Of a stretch of DNA of 64,000 bases, positions 1 to 10,971 are shown one piece after another; within the stretch, counting starts at the first letter, position 1; every line of letters begins with the position of its first letter. Where the stretch lies: contig CAVPPW010000007.1 in assembly GCA_963707445.1 (NCBI GenBank), forward strand, positions 226,856 through 290,855, read 5' to 3'. The notes beneath the pieces were generated by a model. It worked only from the letters and a program-made list of their open reading frames with translations, had not been told where the DNA came from and ran no database searches. The position numbers were made by a program, and so were the translations under genes. The DNA comes from JALORV01 sp963707445. GTDB lineage: Bacteria > Pseudomonadota > Gammaproteobacteria > Burkholderiales > Burkholderiaceae_F.

Positions 1-339
1 CTGCGCTTCGCGCAACTCGTCGAGTTCTTCGCGGCTGGCATAGCAGTGGTAGGCCTTGCCCTCGGCGAGCAGCCGCTCGAGCGCGCTGCGGTAGCGCTCG
101 AGCCGCTCCGTCTGCCGCACCGGGCCTTCGTCGTAGTCGAGCTCGAGCCACGCCATGCTGTCGAGGATGACCTGCACGGCCTCCTCGGTCGAACGCTCGA
201 GATCGGTGTCCTCGATCCGCAGCACGAACGTGCCACCGAGGTGCCGCGCAAACGCCCAGCAGAACAGCGCCGTGCGCGCGGTGCCCAGATGAAGCATGCC
301 GGTGGGGCTCGGCGCAATGCGGGTGCGGACGGAAGTCAT
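1..339 (-). CDS. gltX: Glutamyl-tRNA synthetase, N-terminal part (cut by window edge)
   Basis: This is the first 113 codons of a class I glutamyl-tRNA synthetase, which charges tRNA-Glu with glutamate in the cytoplasm. The start is ATG at 339 on the minus strand and the frame stays open to base 1. The class I signature reads PSPTGMLHLGTART, with HLGT as the HIGH-like ATP-binding motif, followed by the typical LRIEDTD segment that contacts the amino acid. The remaining roughly 350 residues lie outside the window. No frameshift is visible in this part. The plus strand over the same bases only carries a shadow frame. Confidence 0.95.
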   Translation of the reverse strand, partial: MTSVRTRIAPSPTGMLHLGTARTALFCWAFARHLGGTFVLRIEDTDLERSTEEAVQVILDSMAWLELDYDEGPVRQTERLERYRSALERLLAEGKAYHCYASREELDELREAQ

Positions 340-554
340 CGGTTGAGCGGCAGCGTGGACGCGCGAACGCGTCATTACGGGGCCGACGCGGGGCGCGCAG
401 TGTAGCGAAACGCGCGATGCAAACTCGGCAACAGTCGCGGCTGCAGCGCCTGAATCCGGAGTCGGAACGCAGGCGGCCCGATCCGGCGCGGGACCACAGC
501 CCGCTTACACCATGCGGTCGAACCTATCCGAGCTTCCTCGACTGCGACACGATT

Positions 555-1507
555 TCACTTCGTCGATATCACGACCAGCCGGTCGGTGCCCGATTCCGCG
601 CCCCACGCCTCGCCGGCGCGGCCCAGCATCTGCCGCACCTGGGCGTTCGACTTGATCGCTCGGAAACCGCTGAAACTTTTCGGTCTCGGGATCGAACCGC
701 AAGATCGCGTTGCTCGACCATTCGGTGAGCCACACCTTGTCGTGATCGTCGACGTAGACCGAATAGATCTGTGACTGGTCGGACGGCTTCCACGCCTTCC
801 ACTGCTTGCTGGCGGGGTCGTACATGCTGACCTGCCCGGACACCCACTCGCTGATCCACAACCGTCCCTTGCTGTCCGACCAAACGCGCCGCGCACCCTG
901 CCGCGGCGTCGGCGGTTCGATCACGGTGGCCGTGCCGGTGCGCGTGTCGATGTGCGCAAGGTGATTGCCGGCCAGCGAGACGTAGTAGATCTCGCCCTTC
1001 GGTGTCGCCGTGATGCCATAGGGGCCGCGTCCGCGCGGAGCCTCCATCGCGCGCACCTCGCCGGTCTTCGGATTGACGCTGCCGTAGTAGCCGGACTGTC
1101 CGGTCCACCACAGCACACCGTTGCCGTCGAAGGCGGCGGTGTTGAGGTTTGCGTAGGGCGTGCCGTCCGGAAGCGGAAAGACCTTAACCGCGCGCGTCGC
1201 CGGATCGACGCGCACGATCGCATTCTGTCCGCTGTCGGTCACCCACGCGGCGCCGTCGGGGCCGACGATGACGCCGTGCGGCGACGACAGGCGGCCGAGC
1301 GGGATCTCGTCGACCTTGCCGGTGCGCGGATCGAGCCGGCCCAGGTGACCGGTCCGCTGCGCGGTGTACCAGACCGTGCCGTCGGGGGCCGGGCGCCACG
1401 TCGTGCGGTCCGGACCGCGAAGGCAGGTCGTAGTAGCGCACCGACTGCGCCGCGGCAGGCGCAGCCAGGATCGACAGGGCAACGAGAGCGATGACGGTGG
1501 ATCTCAT
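555..1507 (-). CDS. Exported Vgb-like beta-propeller (streptogramin lyase superfamily), frameshifted
   Basis: About 317 residues after repair. The start at 1507 gives a signal peptide (MRSTVIALVALSILAAPAAA) ending near AQS, so the protein is probably periplasmic. Repeated blades with patterns such as PDGTVWYT, PDGAAWVTDSGQNAIVRVD and DDHDKVWLTEWSSNAILRFD match the NHL/Vgb propeller of virginiamycin B lyase relatives. Most members of this superfamily have no proven lyase activity, so resistance should not be assumed. Two single-base shifts break the frame: near 1410 (an extra C before the codons for PDGTVW) and near 650, after which the true end SGTDRLVVISTK is read. It stands alone between gltX and tRNA-Val, and the 271 bases up to the tRNA hold no gene I can support. 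Confidence 0.75.
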
Positions 1508-1778
1508 TGAAATTCTCTCGGTTTGGAAGTGTATCTGCGGCACCGCACAGCCAACGGCGCAGACCGGAATCGCAATACCGCCGGCGAGCGGTGACTCTAG
1601 CTTGCACCATGTTTGGCTCGGAGTGCGCGTCCCGTCAACCGGCCCGCGCGCCGCAGTCTTGCCGCAAAGTTGGGGTACCACCGATTGCCCGGAGGCGCGG
1701 GCGCTGTTCAATGTCTCGGCGTAGCGTAACGAAACGCGCGGAAGCGCGACGGCACGAAATGGAAATGCGGGTGGGGAT

Positions 1779-1853
1779 TGGTGGGTGGTACAGGGTTCGA
1801 ACCTGTGACCCCTGCCGTGTGAAGGCAGTGCTCTACCGCTGAGCTAACCACCC
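1779..1853 (-). tRNA. tRNA-Val (anticodon CAC), CCA encoded
   Basis: The reverse strand folds as a complete cloverleaf. The seven-base acceptor GGGTGGT pairs with ACCACCC, the discriminator is A and CCA is encoded. The anticodon arm is CTGCC-TTCACAC-GGCAG, giving anticodon CAC for GUG codons. The T loop reads GTTCGAACC. It lies alone on the minus strand between the propeller gene and the acyl-CoA ligase. Confidence 0.95.
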
Positions 1854-1921
1854 GTGGCGATGCGGCGACGCCGGCGGCCGACGAGGGCGCGAATTATTGC
1901 ATACCGACGCCTGCTCTCGCC

Positions 1922-3523
1922 GTGCCGGCATATGCCATCGACGCTGGCGCGGCCCTCGTGGGATCATCTTTCGACGCACCGACGGAGGCGCCACTGAACC
2001 TCGCGCACACGCTCTTCCGGACCGCACGCCGACTGCCGCGCGCGATCGCGTTGATCGAGCGCGATCGGCTCGAACTCGACTATGCGGCGCTCGCCGAGCG
2101 CACGCTCGCGCTTGCGGGCGGACTGCAGACGCTCGGTGTGGCCGCCGGCGACCGTGTCGGCATGCTGATGAAGAACTGCGCGCAGTACGTCGAGCTGCTG
2201 TACGCATGCTGGACGATCGGTGCCTGCGCGATCCCGATCAACGCGCGGCTGCATCCGCGCGAGACTGCGTTCATTCTCGACGATGCCGGCGCACTCGTGT
2301 GCTTCGTCACCGAGGACGCAGACAGCAGCGCCATTGCAGCGGCACGTCAAAACGGCAAGACCCGACTTCATCGACGTCGACGGCGGCGATTACCGACGGC
2401 TGCTGCGCACCTCGCCGGGCACGCCGCGCGAGGCTTCGAGTGCGAGCGGTGCCGCGTGGCTGTTCTACACCAGCGGCACGACGGGCCGGCCGAAGGGCGT
2501 GGTGCTGACGCATCGCAACCTGTTCGCGATGACGCTCAATTACCTCGCCGACGTCGACCGCGCCGCCGTCGGCGAGCATCTGCTGCACGCCGCGCCGATG
2601 TCGCACGGCTCGGGCCTTTACGCGATTCCGAACGTCGCCGCCGGCGCCACCCAGGTCATCCCGGCGGCGCGCGGCTTCGACGTGGACGAGATGCTGCAGA
2701 TCCTCGCGTACACGCCAGCGACGAAGTTCTTCGCGGCACCGACGATGGTCGATGCGCCTGGTGGACGCCGTTGCATCGCAGGGCTCGTCGCCCGAGCACC
2801 TGAAGACCGTGATCTATGGCGGCGGTCCGATGTATGTGGCCGATAGTGTCCGTGCGCTGGACGTGCTCGGACCAAGACTGGTCCAGATCTACGGCCAGGG
2901 CGAATCGCCGATGACGATCACCGTGCTCACGGCGGCCGAGCACATGGACGACCACGACGGGCGCCGGCTGGAGCGGCTCGGTTCGGTCGGGCGCGCGCAG
3001 GTCGGCGTCGAAGTGACCGTGCTGCGACGAGGCCGGCCGACCGGTGGCGCCGGGCGAGATCGGCGAAGTCTGCGTGCGTGGCGACACGGTGATGGCCGGC
3101 TATCTCAACAACCCGCAGGCGACCGCCGACGCGCTCGCCGGAGGCTGGCTGCACACCGGCGATCTCGGCCGCTGCGACGAGGCCGGCTACCTGACGCTGG
3201 TCGACCGCAGCAAGGACCTGATCATCTCCGGCGGGTCGAACATCTATCCGCGCGAAGTCGAGGAGGTGCTGCTGCTGCATCCGGCGATCAAGGAGGCGGC
3301 GGTGATCGGCGAACCTCATCCGGACTGGGGCGAGGCCGTGGTCGCGGTGCTGGTCCGTGAAGCCGGCCACATTCCGGACGAAAAGGACCTCGATCTGTTC
3401 TGCCTCGAGCACATCGCCCGCTTCAAGCGGCCGAAGCGCTACGTCTTCGTCGACGAGCTGCCGAAGAACGAGACCGGCAAGGTGCTGAAGCGCGAACTGC
3501 GCGATCGGATCAGGCAGCCATAG
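1922..3523 (+). CDS. AMP-forming acyl-CoA ligase (ANL superfamily), frameshifted
   Basis: About 530 residues when three frameshifts are bridged. The N-terminal domain carries the P-loop YTSGTTGRPKG and the YGQGE adenylate motif. The small C-terminal domain carries GDLGRCDEAGYLTLVDRSKD and the catalytic-lysine tail PKNETGKVLKR. Each break fits one extra base: near 2368 before DFIDVDGG, near 2745 (TMV then MRLVDAV), and near 3033 before DEAGRPVAPGEIGE. The substrate cannot be told from the sequence; medium- or long-chain fatty or aromatic acids are typical for the family. The start is uncertain: ATG at 1922 and 1931 precede a region that only becomes family-like at LNLAHTLFRTA (about 1996). Confidence 0.85.
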
Positions 3524-3534
3524 GCTGCATTGCG

Positions 3535-4228
3535 CTACCAGGCGCGCCAGACGGACACGACCTTGCACTCCTTCTCGATCGCGTCGAGCAGTGCCTCATG
3601 CGCCGCGGCCTCGGCCGGCAGCGCAGTGACAACGATCAGCCGAGCTCGCATCGATCGGCCCGTCGCTCGCCAGTGCGGCAACCTCGGTCAGCACGTCGAT
3701 CGTCAGGCTGTCCTGGCCGCGCGTCATCGCCAGGTACACGTCGGCCAGCAGCCCGGCATCCAGCAGCGCGCCGTGCAGCGCGCGGTGCGCATTCGAAACC
3801 TGGTAGCGCTCGCACAGCGCGTCGAGCGAGTTGCGCTTGCCCGGGTGCTGCTCGCGCGCGAGCTGCAGCGAATCGGTCACCTTCAGGCAGTGCTGCGCGA
3901 AGGTCGGTCGACCGAGGCGCGCAAGTTCGGCATCGAGGAACTCGAGGTCGAAGGCCGCGTTGTGAATCACGACCTCCGCGTCCCTGACGAACGCCAGCAG
4001 GTCGTCGGCAATCTCGCCGAACTTCGGCTTGTCCTCGAGGAAGTGTCGCGTCAGGCCGTGCACCGCCAGCGCGCCCTCGTCGCTGTCGCGCTCGGGATTG
4101 ACGTAGTGGTGGAAGCGGCGCTCGGTGATACGGCGCGCGACCACTTCGATCGCGCCGACCTCGATGATGCGGTGACCTTCCCTGGACTCGAGCCCGGTGG
4201 TCTCCGTGTCCAGCACGACGAGTCGCAT
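3535..4228 (-). CDS. dnaQ: DNA polymerase III epsilon subunit (3'-5' proofreading exonuclease)
   Basis: DEDDh-family exonuclease that proofreads within the replicative polymerase core. Exo I is VVLDTETTGLE, Exo II is HNAAFDLEFLD and Exo III is HRALHGALLDAGLLADVYL, so all catalytic acids and the histidine are present. A single extra base near 3650 shifts the last 35 codons. Reading past it restores the family C-terminus (RLIVVTALPAEAAAHEALL to WRAW) with TAG at 3535-3537. About 231 residues, normal for betaproteobacterial DnaQ without a linker to polC. It converges with the acyl-CoA ligase, 11 bases apart. Confidence 0.92.
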
Positions 4229-4354
4229 CGGCGGATATTAGCGCCTCGGCTTATCGATCGAATGCTGCGCGGAAGAGTGCGAGCCAGAACAGCGCGCACG
4301 CGTGTCGATCGCCACGCGCCGACGGCTGTGCTGGCGATGCGCTCGAAACGCGAT

Positions 4355-7300
4355 TCACTCCGCGCCGACCGGCGCGGTGTCGTGCTGATGACGGTGCGAA
4401 CCCATCCACCTGCCGAGCCACTGCTCCATCAACGTGTACATCGTCGGCACGACAAACAGCGTCAGCAGCGTGCCGAACGCTCATGCCGCCGACGATGACC
4501 CAGCCGATCTGGATGCGGCTCTCGGCACCCGCACCATGCGACATCGCCAGCGGCATCGCGCCAAGCACCATCGCGCCGGTCGTCATCAGGATCGGGCGCA
4601 GGCGCAGTACTGCCGCGTGCCGAACGGCGTCGAACAGCGTCTCGCCGCGCTCCTGGAGCTGGTTGGCAAACTCGACGATCAGGATGCCGTGCTTGGTGAT
4701 CAGGCCGACCAGTGTCACGACCCCGATCTGGCTGTAGATGTTCCAGGTGCCGCCGGTGGCCCAGAGTGCGAAGAGCGCGCCCGTCATCGACAGCGGCACC
4801 GACAGCATGATGACGAACGGATCGGCGAAGCTCTCGAACTGCGCCGCGAGCACCAGGTAGATGAAGATCAGCGCGAGCGCGAAAGTAAGGTAGATCGAAC
4901 CCTGCGAGTCGCGGAATTCGCGCGAGACCCCGTTCAGATCGGTCAGCGCACCCTGCGGCAGAACGCGCCGCGCGGTCTGGTCCATCATCTTCAGCGCGTC
5001 GCCGAGCGCGTAACCGGGCGCAACCTGCGCGCTGATGGTCACGGCGCGCAGCCGCTGGAAGTGGTTCAGCGACTGCGGCGAGACGCCTTCGAGCACGTTG
5101 ACGACGTTGGCGAGCTGCACCATCGCGCCGTCGCGACCGCGCACGTAGATGTCGCTGATGTCGTTGGGGCGGCTGCGGTCGCGCGGCGCGACCTGCACGA
5201 TCACGTCGTACTGCTCGCCGTCCTTCTTGAAGCGCGTGACCTGGCGGCCGCCGAGCATCGTCTGCAGCGTGAGGCCGACCGTCTGCACTGAAATGCCGAG
5301 GTCACCCAGCTTGTCGCGATTGACGTCGACGCGCAGCTCCGGGCGTATTCAGGCGCAGGTCCGACTGCGGGTTCAGCACGATGCCGGTCTTGCTGATCTC
5401 GGCAATGAAGTTCTGCACGACCCGATCGAGTTCCGCGTACGGCATCTGCGCCATGATCACGTACTCGACCGGCAGGGTCCGCGGCGACTGGCCGAGCGAC
5501 GGCGGATTCACCGCGAAGCCGATCACGCCCGGCAGCTGCGCGAACTTCGCGTTCAGTTCGCGCGCGATGTCCTGCTGCTTGCGGGTGCGCTGCTCCCACG
5601 GCTTCAGGCGCAGGATCGCGTTGCCGTAGTCCACCGTCGGAAATCCGGCGACCGCGTTGTAGGCAGCGGCCTCCGGGATCGTGTCGTAGTAGCGCTCAAC
5701 CGCGCGCAGCTGCTCGGACGTGTAGTCGACCGTCGAGCCGGGCGGCGCCTGCAGCCGGCCGAAGATCACGCCGCGGTCTTCGGTCGGCGCGAGTTCCGAC
5801 CGCAGCTGCGAAAAGAAGACGCCACCGAGCGCCGCGACCAGCAGCCAGACCAGCACCATCAGCCAGCGCCGCTCGAGCACCCAGGCGAGCGCCCGCGCAT
5901 AGCCGCGGGTGAGTCGCATCGAGCCAGCCCTCGATCGTCGTGAAGACCCGGCCGTGCTGGGTCTCGTGCTTCAGCAGCTTGCTGCACATCATCGGTGACA
6001 GCGTCAGCGCAACGAATCCCGACACGAGCACCGCACCGGCGAGAGCCAGCGCGAACTCGATGAAGAGCCGCCCGGTGCGGCCGGTCGCGAACGCAAGCGG
6101 CGCGTAGACCGCAGTCAGCGTCAGCGTCATCGCGACCACGGCGAAGCCGATCTCCTTGATGCCCTTGACGGCCGCGCTGACGCGGTCCATGCCCGCCTCG
6201 ATGTTGCGGTAGATGTTCTCGAGCACGACGATCGCGTCGTCGACGACCAGGCCGATCGCCAGCACCATCGCCAGCAGCGTCAGCGTGTTGATCGTGAAGC
6301 CGAAGACGTACATCAGCGCGAATGCGCCGACGAGCGACAGCGGAATCGTCACCAGCGGGATCAGCGTCGCCCGGAAATTCCGCAGGAAGAAGAAGATCAC
6401 CAGCACGACCAGGACGACGGCCTCGCCGATCGTGCGGAACACCGACCCGATCGACCGGTCGATGAACACCGACGAGTCGTAGGCGATGTTGATCTTCATG
6501 CCGGTCGGCAGCGTCTCGTTGATCTTGTCGATCTCGGCGCGCAGCGAGCGCGACAGCTCGAGCGGGTTGCCGGTTGCCTGCTTGACGAGCCCCATGTTGA
6601 TCGAGGGCTCACCGCGATAGCGCGCGATCACGCGCTCCTCGAGTGCGCCGACCCCGACCTCGGCCACGTCGCGCAGGCGCACCGGATAGCCGCTGGAGTT
6701 CGCGATGATCAGATTCTCGAACTGTTCGCGCGAGCTGACGTCGGTGGCCGCGACGATCGAGAACTCGCGCTTGGTCGACTCGATGCGCCCCGACGGCAGC
6801 TCGATGTTCTGCCGCCGCAACGCGTCCTCGACGTCTCCCGGCGTCAGCTTGTAGGCCGCCAGACGGTCGCGGTCGACGTTGATGCGCATCGAAGTCTTGC
6901 GCTCGCCGAAGATCCAGACATCGGCGGCCCCCGGCAGCACCGACAGGCGCGGCTTGACGTAGCGGTTCAGGTAGTCGCTCACCTCGAGCGGCGTGCGCGA
7001 GCCGGCGGTGACGGCCATCCAGATGACCGGGAACGAATCGGCCTCGACCTTCGCGATGACCGGCTCGTCGACGTTGTCCGGCAGGCGCGCGCGCACCCGC
7101 GCCACCTTGTCGCGCACGTCGGCCGCCGCGGAGTCCGGATCGCGCGTGATGCGGAAGCGGACATTGATCTGGCTCTGCTCCGAGCGGCTCGACGAGGTCA
7201 GCAACTCGACGCCTTCGATACCCGCGAGCGAATCCTCGAGCACCTTCGTGATCTGCGACTCGATGACCTCGGCCGAAGCGCCGGTGTACTTGGTGCTGAC

Positions 7301-7438
7301 GCTGACGACCGGCTCGTCGATCTTCGGATACTCGCGCACCGCGAGCCGCGAATACGAAATGAGGCCGATCACGAGAACGAGCAGCGACAGCACCGTCGAG
7401 AGGACCGGGCGCCGAATGCACAGTTCGAACAGGCTCAT
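4355..7438 (-). CDS. RND-family multidrug efflux transporter, inner-membrane pump, frameshifted
   Basis: About 1,027 residues after repair, the usual size of AcrB/MexB/MdtB-type hydrophobe-amphiphile efflux pumps. It begins MSLFELCIRRPVLSTVLSL with TM1. The TM4 charge-relay motif GLVVDDAIVVLEN carries the paired aspartates needed for proton coupling. The second half repeats the fold, with the permease motif VTLVGLITKHGILIVEF. Three single-base insertions break it, near 5925 (after EGWL), 5348 (before ELRVDVNRD) and 4480. Reading through the last gives a natural TGA at 4355-4357. It lies 15 bases downstream of its membrane-fusion partner. No outer-membrane factor is encoded here. Confidence 0.9.
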
Positions 7439-7453
7439 CGATCGGCTGCCGGC

Positions 7454-8699
7454 TCAGCTGCTTGATATCTGCCGCACGCCTTCGGACTTCGGCGCGGAGG
7501 CTGGCGGTGGCTGATCGCGCTTGGGCGCTTCCGCCTCGGCCGGGGCCGCACCTGCCGCCGGAACGCCCTGCCCCGGCGGCAACACGCGCACGGGCTGCCC
7601 GTCGCGGGTAAGTCGCATGCCGGCAGTCACGACCTGGTCACCCGGCGCCAGGCCCTGCACGACCTCGACCATCGCATCGCGCCGCACGCCGATCTTCACC
7701 GGCACTCGGCGCGCGGCGCCGTCGACGACCTTGTAGACGAAGAACTCCTCGCCCTGCGGAACGATCGATTCCTCGGGCACCAGCAGCGCGTTCTGCCGCT
7801 CGCCGACGATCACGCGGACGCGGACGAACATGCCCGGGCGCAGCTTGCCGCTGGTGTTGTCGAGCCGCGCGCGGATCTCAAGCGAACGGCCGTTGGCGTC
7901 GATCTTCGGGTTGATCGCCTCGATCTGGCCCTGCCAGCGCTCGCCGGGCAATGCATCGGCGACGACCTCGACCGTCTGATCGACATGGATCTGCGCGAAG
8001 TTGCGCTCCGGCAGGCGAAAGTCCACCTTCAGCACGCGCACGTCCTCGACATTGACGAGGTCGGTACCGTCCTTGACGTAATCGCCGAGGCTGACGCTGC
8101 GGATGCCGACCGCACCATCGAACGGCGCGACGATGCGCATCTTCGACAAGCGCGCCTGCGCCAGCTTCAGTCGCGCCTCGGCCACCTGCGCATTTGACGC
8201 CGCAGTCTCCTGCGCGCTCGAACTGATGAATTTGCGGCTCGCCAGGTCCTCGCTGCGCTTCAGATTGGACAGCGCCAGATCGTATTCGGCCTGCGCCTGT
8301 GCGACCTCGGCCTCGTTCAGCGAGGCGTCGAGCGCAACCAGCAGCTGGCCCCTGCGCACGATCTGACCGTCCTTGAATCCAATCGCAGCGATGCGACCGG
8401 ACACTTCGGGACGCAGGATCACGCTCTCGTTGGAACGCAACGAGCCGACGGCCTGCAGGTCTTCCTTGACGACCGCCGGCTTCAGCGCGATGACCTCGAC
8501 CGGCGTCGCTGCGCTCGAACCGGCGTAGCGCTCTTCGCCGCTGCGGCCTTGGCGTCGGACTGACCGGATTCGGCCTTCACTTCGCCCTTCACGCCCGCGA
8601 CTGCGTTCGGTCCGGGCGCGATGAGATCGCGGCGAAGTAGACCGCCACGCAGAGTGCGACCAGTGCACCGATCGCAACGATCGTCACTCGATGCTTCAT
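7454..8699 (-). CDS. RND efflux membrane-fusion protein (periplasmic adaptor)
   Basis: HlyD/AcrA-type adaptor linking the inner-membrane pump to an outer-membrane channel. The start at 8699 gives an N-terminal membrane anchor (MKHRVTIVAIGALVALCVAV). A barrel-sandwich half motif (RPEVSGRIAAIGFKDGQIV) is followed by an alpha-hairpin rich in Ala, Gln and Glu (residues about 120-175), the second lipoyl half MRIVAPFDGAVGIRSVSLGD, and beta-barrel and membrane-proximal domains ending near VLPPGQG. Two shifts between about 8535 and 8640 scramble the linker after the anchor; the correct frame there reads APGPNAVAGVKGEVKAESGQ. About 414 residues. Transcribed first in a two-gene operon with the pump. 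Confidence 0.9.
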
Positions 8700-8770
8700 T
8701 GCGGAAAGCGGCTGAACGGGTGCTCAGAAAGGGAGTTCGACTTTAGCACCCGGGATCGCGACGGATTCCT

Positions 8771-9265
8771 TCAATCAGCAGCCGCAGACACCGAGTTGAC
8801 GCCGCGATTTGCAAGTTCGTCGGCGCGCTCGTTGCCGTCGTGGCCGGCGTGACCCTTGACCCAGCGCCAGTCGACCTCGTGGCGCCCCGCCGCTTCCTGC
8901 AGCCGCTGCCACAGGTCGACGTTCTTGACCGGCTTGTTGTCGGCGGTCTTCCAGCCGCGCCGGATCCAGTTGGGCAGCCACTGGCTGATGCCCAGCTGAA
9001 CGTACTGCGAATCGGTGTGGAGTACGACGCGGCAGCGCCGCTTCAACGAACTCAGCGCCTCGATCACGGCGGTGAGCTCCATGCGGTTGTTGGTGGTCGC
9101 CGACTCGCCGCCGAAGAGTTCGCGTTCATGACCACCATACTTCAGCAGCGCACCCCAGCCGCCGGGCCCGGGATTGCCCTTGCAGGCACCGTCGGTCCAG
9201 ATCTCGACGACGTCCGTCGCCGCCTCCGGTTCGTCGACGAGCGCGATCCGCTTTGCGTGCCTCAT
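8771..9265 (-). CDS. rnhA: Ribonuclease HI
   Basis: 164 residues. It degrades the RNA strand of RNA-DNA hybrids. The catalytic DEDD set is visible: WTDGACKGNPGPGGWG (Asp), NNRMELTAVIEAL (Glu), LHTDSQY (Asp), and GHAGHDGNERADELA carrying the flexible-loop histidine and last Asp. The start is ATG at 9265, overlapping the TGA of the upstream methyltransferase (ATGA). The frame happens to be open upstream into the methyltransferase, but only because an indel there removes the methyltransferase stop, so a fused protein is not believed. Confidence 0.95.
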   Translation of the reverse strand: MRHAKRIALVDEPEAATDVVEIWTDGACKGNPGPGGWGALLKYGGHERELFGGESATTNNRMELTAVIEALSSLKRRCRVVLHTDSQYVQLGISQWLPNWIRRGWKTADNKPVKNVDLWQRLQEAAGRHEVDWRWVKGHAGHDGNERADELANRGVNSVSAAAD

Positions 9266-10114
9266 CTGCGTCGGGCGCGCACACGCGCTTCGTTGGCCGC
9301 CACTTCGTCCGTAACGATGATCGGCGCTGTGCGCGTCGCCGGTCGTCAGCGCGACCCGCGTCGTCGCGACCGGGGTCAGACGGCGCGCACGCTCCTCGCT
9401 CTGCTTCCACACGGTGCCGATCAGGCGCATGCCGCGCACGCGCTTGACGGCGGTCAGCAGGTAGACCGCGCCAAACACGGGCCACCAGCGGTCGCCCGCC
9501 TTCTCCATGAAGCGCCAGCGGTGCAACCAGCGGCCCGTGCGCACCGATGGCGCGTAACAACCGAAGCGGCCGCGCGCGAAGTCGAACGACAACAGCGTCA
9601 GCCAGTCCTTCACACGCGGCAGCGAGATGAAACGGCCATCGCGCGGCAGAAATGGCGAGGCACCGAGCCGTGAGCCGAACTGCCGCAGGCCCCATAAACT
9701 GGCGGGGTTGAACCCGGTGATGACGACGTGGCCTTCCGGCACCAGCACGCGCTCGACTTCGCGCAGCACCTGGTGCGGTTCCGCGGCGAATTCGAGTATG
9801 TGCGGCATGACGACCAGATCGATCGAATGGGTTGCAAACGGCAGTTCTTCGTAGCGGTGGATGACCGCGACGCGCCGTCGCGGCTCGCCCTGCTCGCTTT
9901 CGACGACGAGTTGCCGGTCGGCGGCGCAGAAGCGCAGCGGCATCCGGTTCTCGCGCAGCGCATCGATTTCGGGCAGCCCCAGCTGCATCGCGTGATATCC
10001 GAAAAGATCGACGACGGCCGCGTCGATCTGGGCCTGCTCCCAGTCGAGTACGTAGCGTCCCGCCGGTGAGCGCAGGAACTCGGAAAGCTTCACAATCGAA
10101 CCGATGTCACGCAT
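9262..10114 (-). CDS. Class I SAM-dependent methyltransferase (Methyltransf_11-like)
   Basis: About 284 residues. The core carries the hydrophobic SAM-fold strands HSIDLVVMPHILEF and the downstream FNPASLWGLRQ segment typical of the betaproteobacterial protein found next to gloB and rnhA. The canonical GxGxG loop is degenerate, as in other members of this neighbourhood family, so the substrate is unknown. The start chosen is ATG at 10114 (MRDIGSIVKLSEFL). A shift near 9320 takes the frame into rnhA; the alternative frame ends VRARRR with TGA at 9262-9264, overlapping the rnhA start. Divergent from gloB, with 31 bases between the two starts. Confidence 0.8.
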
Positions 10115-10145
10115 CCGCCGTCTGCTATGAATCGTCGCCGTCGAA

Positions 10146-10920
10146 TTGTCGATCTCACCGCTGCCCGCGTTCAGCGACAACTATCTGTGGCTGCTCGATC
10201 GCGGCGGCCAGGCCGCTGTCGTGGATCCCGGCGACGCGGAGCCGGTGCTGAAGGCGCTGGCCAGTCGACAACTGCAACTCGACGCGATTCTAGTCACGCA
10301 CCATCACGGCGACCATGTCGGCGGCGTGGAGAAGCTGCGCAGCCCAGACTGGCGCGACCGTCTACGGGCCGCGGCGCGAACGCATCGATGGCATCGACGT
10401 CGCGGTCGCCGAAGGCGAGCGAGTCACGGTGCTCGACACGGTTTTCTCGGTGATCGAAGTTCCCGGCCACACCGCCGGCCATATCGCCTACTTCACTGAC
10501 GACCTCGATCCGCCAGTGTTGTTCTGCGGCGACACGCTCTTCGGCTGCGGCTGCGGCCGGCTCTTTGAAGGGACGCCGACGCAGATGCTGGGTTCGCTTG
10601 ACCGCCTCGCGTCACTGCCCGGTGAGACCCGTGTGTACTGCGCTCATGAGTACACGCTAGCCAATATCCGTTTCGCGCTGGCTGTCGAACCCGGCAATGC
10701 CGATCTGCAGCTGCGCGCCCGCGACGCCTCGGCGCAGCGCGAACGCGGCGAACCGACTCTACCCAGCACGATCGGGCTCGAACTGCAGACAAATCCGTTC
10801 ATGCGCAGCGATGCCAATGCGGTGCGCGATGCCGCAATCGCACACGCGGGCGCGCCGGCGATCCGCTCCAGGACCGATGTCTTTGCCACGCTGCGTGCGT
10901 GGAAGAACGACTTCCGCTGA
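10146..10920 (+). CDS. gloB: Hydroxyacylglutathione hydrolase (glyoxalase II)
   Basis: Metallo-beta-lactamase-fold thioesterase that hydrolyses S-lactoylglutathione in methylglyoxal detoxification. It starts at TTG (10146) with PLPAFSDNYLWLL. Metal ligands are visible in THHHGDHVGG, GHTAGHIAYF, CGDTLFGCGCGRLFEGT and CAHEYTLANIRF. It ends with the C-terminal helical domain (NPFMRSD to RAWKNDFR). One extra base near 10342 shifts the frame. About 257 residues, normal for the family. Confidence 0.93.
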
Positions 10921-10971
10921 TCCGGCGCGACTTGCCGCTGCAGCAGGCCTTCCCCTAGACTCGGCCGCTGC

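Noticed and set aside
555..1507. Streptogramin resistance gene vgb
   Set aside because: Only the propeller superfamily is recognisable; proven lyase residues cannot be confirmed, and most homologues are not resistance enzymes.
8771..10180. A single open frame joining a methyltransferase to RNase HI
   Set aside because: The alternative frame gives a methyltransferase stop that overlaps the rnhA ATG (ATGA), so the fusion comes from an indel.
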